DNA of 27,844 bases from an uncultured Eubacteriales bacterium. Its GTDB lineage: Bacteria > Bacillota > Clostridia > Christensenellales > Borkfalkiaceae. This document shows, one piece after another, positions 22,511 to 27,844 of the stretch; the stretch's first letter is position 1; every line of letters begins with the position of its first letter. Location: the NCBI GenBank assembly GCA_902465495.1, contig CABQND010000026.1, positions 1 through 27,844 on the forward strand, in the 5' to 3' direction. The position numbers and the translations under genes are program-made. The notes below the pieces were generated by a model. That model had not been told where the DNA came from. It saw only the letters and a list, made by a program, of their open reading frames with translations, and made no database searches.

Positions 22511-23356
22511 TTATCTTGCTCATATTATCGTTTAAGAAAGTACCTTTTGGCTGACCAAGCATTCTCAACTCCGTATGATTTCCCATAACCATCTGATACT
22601 CAACACATACATATTCACTGAGTCGGTTCAGCCACCCGCAAATATAATCTGCATAACGAATCGTAGATTCTACCACTCCATACCGCAGTTTCATCAGCTG
22701 CGATGCTCGGAGAATGCCTTCCAATTCATCGCCTAACGAATAAACTTTAATTACCCCGAACTGTTCCTTTCTAATTTTTGCTATCGTTTGCGACAGCAGT
22801 TCTTCCATCCTTTGTTCAAAGATTTCCGGATTATACCGATTGACGATTTTGCCATACAATCCTTTTACTGTAAAATCCACCCCATAATGTGTGTCGCCAA
22901 AACATAAAATTCCAGTCCTTTGTCCCGGAACATACGGCAATGGTTCCGGTTGCGCCAAACTCGGAAGACGACGCACTGCATCACAAAACTTTTCCGCTAT
23001 CAGTTCATCACGCGATTCTTCTCTAAGCCAACGGCTGTATTCCAATTTTTCATCGCTGAGTTTTTGTCTCTCTTTTCGAATTTCGTGCTTTTCCGCACGA
23101 AGTTGCGACAAATACTCTTCTGCTTCCCTTCCGCTGCTTTTTCGATTAAATATTCCGCCACAAACACTCCGCCGAAAATTGTTTTTGACACTTTCCGCAG
23201 TGTATCGCTATGTATGCTGAGATGGTACTTCTCAACGATCTCGCTCCAATCCATATCATTCAGACCGTTCAGTTTTCCACGAATATCTTGCAAACATGAT
23301 TCGTATTCCTGCTTGTTTAATCCATATTTTTCAATTTCCCGCGCCGTTTCAGTCAC
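22511..23356 (-). pseudogene. Frameshifted phage-type metallophosphoesterase
   Basis: Two frames make one protein. The first (from about 23356, after GGAGGAG) contains KLNGLNDMDWSEIVEKYHL and SDTLRKVSKTIFGGVFVAEY; the second contains QLRAEKHEIRKERQKL and calcineurin-type motifs FGDTHYG, LGDELEG and MGNHTELR. The frame changes near 23118-23140 (a GGAAGGGAAG stretch), and the C-terminus is lost at the junction near 22510. Proteins of this layout are common in Firmicute prophages and conjugative elements. Almost surely non-functional. Confidence 0.65.
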
Positions 23357-23492
23357 TCCCAAGCTCCTCCGTTTTCTGTTCTTCGGATCCGTTCAACCGC
23401 ACGTTCTTACCATTGCGATCTTCTCTCCACTATACGATTTTTTATCTATTTTATTTTACTGTCTAAATATTTCCTATAATAGGTACTTTTTT

Positions 23493-23520
23493 AAGCCGTA
23501 TTCTTCGGCTTTTTTTATTT
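23493..23520 (+). terminator. Rho-independent terminator, plus strand
   Basis: AAGCCG (23493-23498) and CGGCTT (23506-23511) with a 7-nt loop, followed by a long T-run. No intact plus-strand gene precedes it closely, so the gene it served may have been lost. Confidence 0.6.
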
Positions 23521-23599
23521 CGGTGTAAACTTTTGGTCTAAAAGTTGTAATTTTATGGTTTTGAATACTATAAAAAATTGCAAAATTATTGGAAAACTG

Positions 23600-23628
23600 T
23601 TGACTCGTGGCTGAATATGATATATAAT
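23600..23628 (+). promoter_or_regulatory. Promoter of the toxin-antitoxin pair
   Basis: TTGACT (23600-23605), 17-nt spacer, consensus TATAAT (23623-23628), about 30 nt before the antitoxin start. AT-rich palindromic bases around it are a likely autorepression site. Confidence 0.8.
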
Positions 23629-23660
23629 AAAGACACAAAATAAATGTGAGGTAACGTTTT

Positions 23661-23918
23661 ATGACGATTATTCCGATGAGAGATTTAAAAGATACCGTCG
23701 CGATCGAAAAACATTGCATGGAAGAAAAAGGTCCTGTTTTCGTTACAAAAAACGGATATGGGAAACTAGTCGTAATGGATATAGATTATTACGAAAAGAC
23801 TATGCGAAAAATTTACGAAGCTAAACAAATTAACGAAGGCTTATCCGATTTAGTAAACGGAAAAACCGTAGACGGAGAAACTGTTAAACAAAGGTTGGCT
23901 GAAAAGTATGGCTTCTGA
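23661..23918 (+). CDS. Phd/YefM-type antitoxin
   Basis: 85 residues. N-terminal DNA-binding fold begins IIPMRDLKDTVAIEKHCMEEKGPVFVTKNGYGKLVVMD, the pattern of Phd/YefM antitoxins. The C-terminal part (NEGLSDLVNGKTVDGE..RLAEKYGF) is helical and should wrap the toxin. It should neutralise the overlapping ParE/RelE toxin and repress the shared promoter. GAGGT precedes ATG 23661; the stop overlaps the toxin start by 11 nt. The pair may have helped keep the island in the population. Confidence 0.85.
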   Translation: MTIIPMRDLKDTVAIEKHCMEEKGPVFVTKNGYGKLVVMDIDYYEKTMRKIYEAKQINEGLSDLVNGKTVDGETVKQRLAEKYGF

Positions 23919-24240
23919 ATATTCCTATCGTTTTACAGAACAAGCAGAAAAAGACATCGAAGATATTCTGCGTTATATAAGCGAAGACTTATGTAATCCG
24001 AGTGCTGCGTTGAAACTAGGGGAGAAAATTTTTGCAGATATAAACGAAATCCGTAAATTCCCTTTAACAGGTATGGTTGTAGATAATCAATTTTTAGTCG
24101 ATAAAACCGTGCGTCGTATAATTATAGACAATTATATTTTATATTACAAGCCAGTCGAACAAGAAACAACAATATATATTATCCGCATAGTATACGGCAA
24201 GCGGAATTTAGATGAAATATGCCGTGAGATCGATACGTAA
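23908..24240 (+). CDS. ParE/RelE-superfamily toxin
   Basis: 110 residues beginning YSYRFTEQAEKDIEDILRYI, then KFPLTGM and a C-terminal strand set RRIIIDNYILYYK and IYIIRIVYGKRNLDEI, the classic ParE/RelE fold. The layout and 'RNL' ending are closer to ParE-like (gyrase-directed) toxins, but an RNase activity cannot be excluded. It overlaps the antitoxin, and a strong hairpin follows at 24280. Confidence 0.85.
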   Translation: MASEYSYRFTEQAEKDIEDILRYISEDLCNPSAALKLGEKIFADINEIRKFPLTGMVVDNQFLVDKTVRRIIIDNYILYYKPVEQETTIYIIRIVYGKRNLDEICREIDT

Positions 24241-24279
24241 TCTTTTTGCCTATATCGGTTAAGTAATTATTATATCGAG

Positions 24280-24325
24280 TTAAGGGGATAGTTTTTGAAA
24301 ATTTTTGCAAAAACTATCCCCTTAA
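24280..24325. terminator. Long perfect hairpin after the toxin gene
   Basis: TTAAGGGGATAGTTTTTG (24280-24297) and its exact 18-nt reverse complement (24308-24325) flank a 10-nt AT loop. It probably ends the toxin-antitoxin transcript, although the stem is unusually long and symmetric. Confidence 0.6.
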
Positions 24326-24330
24326 TTTGC

Positions 24331-24588
24331 GTTTTTACAAAAAAGCGAGCTATGACATATAAAAGTAGATTCTCATCTTCGAAATTCTGCTAAACGACTG
24401 TATTCATACCTATTTCCTTAAAATCAAAAATGGCCAATTCTTCAAAATGTTGGTATGTGTCAGGTTATATTCGACAAACTTTGCAATTATATCATTATTG
24501 TAAGTTTATAAACGGACAATAACTTTGAAAACATCCGTAATCCAAATTTTTACTTATACAATAATTTCATTCACAAGGACAATCTAAT
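24331..24588. other. Non-coding AT-rich stretch
   Basis: No frame with a ribosome site, and no RNA or repeat was recognised between the hairpin and the next gene. Confidence 0.4.
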
Positions 24589-25026
24589 ATGGTGAATAAC
24601 AAAATCATTTTTGACAATCTTCCTTCTGTTACCCTTTCAAATGGTAGCACCGGTAAACTGTATTCAAAATCATTAGCGGATAAAATTACGCTTACAGACT
24701 GTGCATTGTTTTTACCGAACTACGATGACTATGTGCAACTGTTTGGCGAAGATATTCTTGCCGACGCAGCCAAAGACTTTCCTCTTTTTTATATTTGCAA
24801 GTCCCAGGAAGTCCCATCCGCTATGGCTTGCGGGTATCTTGCTCGGTATCCGTTGCGTTACGAAAAAAGCCATAGCAGCCCTATTACTGAATATCAGGGC
24901 GAATGGCAGCGTAGCATCATGAAGCCTTGCTATACCTTTCTCATGCCAGAATTTCAAGGACCTTTTGAATACCATATATTAAAAAAACTGTCTTCTTCTG
25001 CGATTTCCATATATGAAAACGCTTAA
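24589..25026 (+). CDS. Unrecognised soluble protein
   Basis: 145 residues, no TM or signal peptide. Mixed composition with DCALFLPNYDDYVQLFGEDIL and YQGEWQRSIMKPCYTFLMPEFQGPFEYHI. I do not recognise a family. AAGGA lies 9 nt before ATG 24589. Its end overlaps the next gene by 14 nt, so the two were probably co-transcribed. Low GC like its neighbours. It could be a fragment of a larger mobile-element gene. Confidence 0.5.
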   Translation: MVNNKIIFDNLPSVTLSNGSTGKLYSKSLADKITLTDCALFLPNYDDYVQLFGEDILADAAKDFPLFYICKSQEVPSAMACGYLARYPLRYEKSHSSPITEYQGEWQRSIMKPCYTFLMPEFQGPFEYHILKKLSSSAISIYENA

Positions 25027-25294
25027 CGAAAAACTCATTTCCGTTTATCACTTGGATCAAACCCGAGAATTTTACTTGAATACAGGTGAAAATTCACTTT
25101 ATGTTCCGTTTGAGGCGCTTCGGCAAAATGATTTCAGCATTATTGAAAATCGTATGAAAAGTTATTTCTCATCATATTACGACACCGAAGAAAAAAAGCC
25201 CTTTTTGGAAAAAGCCCTATCTGCACTCAATACCCCCATCGCAATTTGGCTTAAAGCACAGTTAACACTTTTGAAAAATAATGTTGGAATGTAA
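25013..25294 (+). CDS. Unrecognised small soluble protein
   Basis: 93 residues, charged and helical (NDFSIIENRMKSYFSSYYDTEEKKPFLEKALSALN written in parts: ENRMKSYFSSYYDTEEKK, FLEKALSAL). No known motif. There is no clear ribosome site, so translation probably depends on coupling to the overlapping upstream gene. Could be the second half of a gene split by a frameshift. Confidence 0.45.
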   Translation: MKTLNEKLISVYHLDQTREFYLNTGENSLYVPFEALRQNDFSIIENRMKSYFSSYYDTEEKKPFLEKALSALNTPIAIWLKAQLTLLKNNVGM

Positions 25295-25378
25295 AAACCG
25301 GCGATGCAGTTGTTTTTGATCTTCATTAGAAGACCATAACATTAGTCAATTCTACACCGCTTTCTTACAGTATTTTTA

Positions 25379-25387
25379 TGGTACAAT
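25379..25387 (+). promoter_or_regulatory. Extended -10 promoter element
   Basis: TGGTACAAT matches the extended -10 pattern; no good -35. It lies about 40 nt before the ribosome site of the 25441 gene. Confidence 0.45.
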
Positions 25388-25440
25388 AATCAACAGAAAA
25401 AAGGAAATATTTTCCAAATATATTTTTAGGAGTTGTATAT

Positions 25441-25821
25441 GTGAATAATAAAGCTCGTGTCGCTGTCAGTGACTTTGATGCTGATGGATATCGTGGGTTA
25501 CCTACGGGTAAGAAACAACTCTTTAAAGGAAGTGATGACTTTCTTTTCAGACCTGTTAACGTCAATACAAGTATAAAACCAAAACAAGTCACTCTTACAT
25601 TCTTTCGATTCAATAGAGAAATTCCGCCTGAAAAGCATCAGTTCGTGAATTTAAACAATTTAAGGAAGAACGCTCTGTTTGTCGACATCTATAACGATTC
25701 ATCCGAGTCCTCCCTTTTAGAAAAAATAATGAAACACATGAACTGCAACGACATCATGGCGTATGGTTACAAAAAACAATATGAATATTGGGTCAAACTG
25801 TTCCATAAAAAAGAAATATAA
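25441..25821 (+). CDS. Unrecognised small soluble protein
   Basis: 126 residues from a GTG start with AGGAG 8 nt upstream; an overlapping ATG at 25439 reads straight into TGA. Contains VAVSDFDADGYRGLPTGKK and a helical C-terminus. No TM, no family recognised. It has its own promoter element and its stop lies inside a terminator stem, so it is a self-contained single-gene unit, as often seen for mobile-element cargo. Confidence 0.5.
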   Translation: MNNKARVAVSDFDADGYRGLPTGKKQLFKGSDDFLFRPVNVNTSIKPKQVTLTFFRFNREIPPEKHQFVNLNNLRKNALFVDIYNDSSESSLLEKIMKHMNCNDIMAYGYKKQYEYWVKLFHKKEI

Positions 25822-25843
25822 AGCACCATGCTTTATATTTCTT
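25811..25843 (+). terminator. Perfect 15-bp terminator hairpin
   Basis: AAGAAATATAAAGCA (25811-25825) pairs with TGCTTTATATTTCTT (25829-25843), loop CCA. The stop codon of the 25441 gene lies in the left arm. Confidence 0.65.
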
Positions 25844-25854
25844 GAAGAACATAA

Positions 25855-25932
25855 GCAATATTTAGACAGTATAAGACTTGATAACGTATTTACGTTATTT
25901 GTTTTTATGAAATATATGCAATATTTAGACAG
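25855..25932 (+). repeat. Direct repeats flanking a palindrome
   Basis: GCAATATTTAGACAG occurs at 25855-25869 and 25918-25932. Between them ATAACGTA/TACGTTAT (25881-25898) is a perfect palindrome with a 2-nt centre. Possibly a regulator-binding region or the scar of a recombination event. Confidence 0.5.
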
Positions 25933-25941
25933 GAGGCAACC

Positions 25942-25968
25942 ATGAAAAAATCAAAGTTTTTAAATTAA
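25942..25968 (+). pseudogene. Truncated start of a gene (8 codons)
   Basis: AGGAGG five nt before ATG, then MKKSKFLN and stop. The ribosome site is too good for chance, so this is probably the stump of a gene cut off by deletion, or a leader peptide. Confidence 0.35.
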
Positions 25969-26045
25969 AAGCCAATTTAATTCTTTTTCCCCCATCGAGG
26001 CTTAGCCTCTATCTTATACATATAAACATTTATAAAATTCTTTGA

Positions 26046-26402
26046 GGAGCATGCAGACAAAGCCTTGGCATCACAAACTTTCACTTCCGCGGATTAAAAC
26101 ATACACACGGCACAAAACTTGCCGAAAACGACGCCCCTATTAAAGGCGTGCTGGCAAGACTTGGTCACGCAACGATAGATACTACCATGACCTACTACGT
26201 GGAAGAAACTGAAACAATGGAAGACTCTATCGTTAAAATTTTTGAAACCAAAGCAAAAGTAAAAGTTGATAAGACACCTCGCAACGAAAGATTACATTCT
26301 TTTTGGAGAAGCATTATCACCCGATGTAACTCAGCAACCAGCTATTACCATAAAAACGGAATTTACCACCACATTTTTTATAGAAAAAACACCTCATTTT
26401 AG
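26046..26402 (+). pseudogene. 3' remnant of a tyrosine integrase
   Basis: The frame is open from 26046 with no start of its own. Conserved blocks are NFHFRGLKHTHGTKLAEND, VLARLGHATIDTTMTYYVEE, giving the LGH motif and the nucleophile Tyr region. In the box that normally reads H-G-L-R-H-T, this has R-G-L-K-H-T, so two catalytic residues look changed. The N-terminal two-thirds are missing. Its position and orientation beside the secA attachment site fit an element integrase. The altered tail after FETKAKVK may also be frameshifted. Confidence 0.75.
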
Positions 26403-26419
26403 AGGCAAAAAAAGCCTCG

Positions 26420-26439
26420 GTGGACAAACCGTGGACAAA
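26420..26439 (+). repeat. GTGGACAAA tandem pair, right end
   Basis: Copies at 26420-26428 and 26431-26439, 11 bp apart, in the same orientation and spacing as the left-end pair at 9918-9937. Confidence 0.5.
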
Positions 26440-26519
26440 ATCGCATTTTTGTTATTTTTTTGTTAACGATTGTTTCAAAATAACATTTATTTGTGTTTTA
26501 TTTTCTATAAAATGTAAAG

Positions 26520-26544
26520 AAAAAAGCCCAAAACGGGCTTTTTT
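26520..26544 (-). terminator. secA terminator
   Basis: AAAAAAGCCC / GGGCTTTTTT with a 5-nt loop, T-runs on both strands. It lies 28 nt after the secA stop and could stop plus-strand transcripts from the island as well. Confidence 0.8.
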
Positions 26545-26571
26545 CTTTAAAATAGGCTGTTTTTTTGTGAG

Positions 26572-27844
26572 TTATTGACGTTTTCCGCAACAATGTTTGT
26601 ATTTCAACCCGCTTCCGCAAGGGCACGGGTCATTTCTGCCCGGCGTCTTCTGCGCACGCGGCTGCGGGCGGGAAGCGCTCTCCGAAGAATTGGTGGAAAG
26701 CTCTGCTGTGTTGACAGCGGGCTTGGGCTCGTCGATCGGACGCACCATCGGGCGAGATACCTCGATGCGCACTTTCAAGAGCATCGCAATCGTCGAATTC
26801 TGAATGCGCTCGACCATTTCGTCGAACATCTCAAAGCCCTCTTTCTTGTACGAGATGACGGGATCGACGTTGCCGTATGCGCGCAAGCCGATACCCTTGC
26901 GAAGCTGGTCCATCGCGTCGATCTGATCGATCCAGTTGCGGTCCACGTTCATCAGAAGGAAACGGCGCTCCACGTCCGAATAATCGATGCCGAGCTCTTC
27001 TTTGACCTCTTTGATCTTTTCTTCGTACGCCTTTTCGGTCGCCTTCGTGATCTTATCGATCGCATAATCGACGTCCCACTTATTGAGTTTATCCTGCGTT
27101 ATAAAATTACTTCCCTCGGGCAACAGCCTGTTTTCGAGGGCACGGTTGAGTACAGCCGCATCCCATTTTTCAGGCATTTCGTCGGTATTGACTGCCTCGG
27201 AAACCACTTTGCGCACAAAATCAGGGATATACTTGACCACCTGTTCGTGCACGTCTTCGCCTTTCAGCACCTTCATACGCTCTGCATACATGACTTCACG
27301 CTGTTTGTTCATGACGTCGTCATATTGCAGGACAGTTTTACGGATACCGAAGTTGCGGCCTTCGATCGCACGCTGTGCGTTTTCAATGCCGCGCGAAAGC
27401 ATGCGCGATTGCAGACAAGTATCTTCATCCTTACAGAAAATGCTGTAAATGCGCTTCATGCGCTCGCCGCCGAACCGCTTGATGAGATCGTCTTCCAAAG
27501 ACAGGAAGAAAATCGAAACGCCGGGGTCGCCCTGACGTCCGCTTCGGCCGCGGAGCTGGTTATCGATACGGCGGGATTCGTGCCGCTCGGTACCGAGAAT
27601 GCACAGGCCGCCCGCTTTCACGACTTCCTCTTTCTCTTTATCTGTTTCCGCTTTATACTGCGCGTACAACTCGTCGTACATCGCACGATATTTTTTGCGA
27701 AGCTCTTCCTGCTCCCCTTCCAGCTCGGCATAAGACGTTGCAAGCTCGATCATCTCATGCTCAACGCCCTCTTCGCGCATGCGCTTTTTGGCAAGATATT
27801 CGGGGTTGCCGCCCAGCAGAATATCGGTACCGCGGCCCGCCATG
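26572..27844 (-). CDS. secA: SecA preprotein translocase ATPase, C-terminal part
   Basis: The gene runs off the right edge; the first visible Met (MAGRGTD) is internal. Visible parts: MAGRGTDILLGGN and the helicase motif LGTERHESRRIDNQLRGRSG with RQGDPG (nucleotide-binding domain 2), the helical scaffold (NWIDQIDAMDQLRKGIGLRAY), a variable linker, and the zinc-binding SEC-C tail NDPCPCGSGLKYKHCCGK. SecA powers Sec-dependent export, including the SipW-processed proteins here. The last dozen codons probably came from the inserted element. Confidence 0.97.
   Translation of the reverse strand, partial: MAGRGTDILLGGNPEYLAKKRMREEGVEHEMIELATSYAELEGEQEELRKKYRAMYDELYAQYKAETDKEKEEVVKAGGLCILGTERHESRRIDNQLRGRSGRQGDPGVSIFFLSLEDDLIKRFGGERMKRIYSIFCKDEDTCLQSRMLSRGIENAQRAIEGRNFGIRKTVLQYDDVMNKQREVMYAERMKVLKGEDVHEQVVKYIPDFVRKVVSEAVNTDEMPEKWDAAVLNRALENRLLPEGSNFITQDKLNKWDVDYAIDKITKATEKAYEEKIKEVKEELGIDYSDVERRFLLMNVDRNWIDQIDAMDQLRKGIGLRAYGNVDPVISYKKEGFEMFDEMVERIQNSTIAMLLKVRIEVSRPMVRPIDEPKPAVNTAELSTNSSESASRPQPRAQKTPGRNDPCPCGSGLKYKHCCGKRQ
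26609..26625 (+). other. Putative attR core
   Basis: Identical 17-bp match to 9766-9782 within the SEC-C codons of secA. Confidence 0.55.

Noticed and set aside
23474..23719. 81-codon minus-strand frame over the toxin-antitoxin promoter
   Set aside because: Hydrophobic shadow frame without ribosome site, overlapping the antitoxin and its promoter.
1..27844. CRISPR array, rRNA or tRNA genes
   Set aside because: No regularly spaced repeats and no tRNA-like or rRNA-like sequence was seen on reading both strands.

Overview
The window looks like a chromosome segment from a spore-forming, Clostridia-type Firmicute, probably gut-associated. The evidence is a SpoIIQ-like M23 protein beside a YwmB-like protein, Firmicute-style Shine-Dalgarno sites, an AT-rich intergenic background, and secA and prfB as near neighbours. 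No rRNA, tRNA or CRISPR array was seen, so the taxon is inferred from gene content only.

The left end (about 1-9720) is conserved chromosome, all on the minus strand. In transcription order it holds a Na+/Ca2+ exchanger, prfB, a two-TM membrane protein, tsaD, a YwmB-like protein, a SpoIIQ-like protein, and then radC-gltX-histidine kinase-response regulator. The right end (26520-27844) is the 3' part of secA, also minus. secA and prfB are commonly adjacent in Firmicutes; here about 17 kb lies between them.

That interruption looks like an integrated island. The secA 3' end (Cys-rich SEC-C tail) is duplicated: once in secA (26572 onward) and once as a stranded fragment at 9729-9818. The copies share an identical 17-bp core. 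Paired GTGGACAAA repeats with 11-bp spacing lie inside both ends, and a decayed tyrosine integrase lies next to secA. The simplest reading is insertion into the secA 3' end with later loss of integrase function.

Island contents from left to right: (i) a possible 19-residue hydrophobic peptide; (ii) a minus-strand operon of four small membrane proteins, one a YugP-like protein whose HEXXH site is lost; (iii) a large minus-strand secretion operon (12830-21263) with two SipW-type signal peptidases, two TasA-like secreted proteins, a membrane-anchored TasA-like protein and a 1191-residue beta-helix-like surface protein; (iv) a 167-bp invertible-promoter cassette (21311-21477) and a serine recombinase; (v) an AT-rich graveyard with a small lipoprotein, a fused metallophosphoesterase/LRR-tail remnant, a Phd/ParE-type toxin-antitoxin pair and unrecognised genes.

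The main discovery candidate is the switch at 21311-21477. Perfect 20-bp inverted repeats flank a near-consensus promoter (TTGAAA-17-TAAAAT with extended -10). As written it points right, to the serine recombinase. Inverted, it would point left, into the SipW/TasA-like operon. This predicts ON/OFF phase variation of an extracellular fibre or matrix system, and the sequenced orientation is predicted OFF for the matrix.
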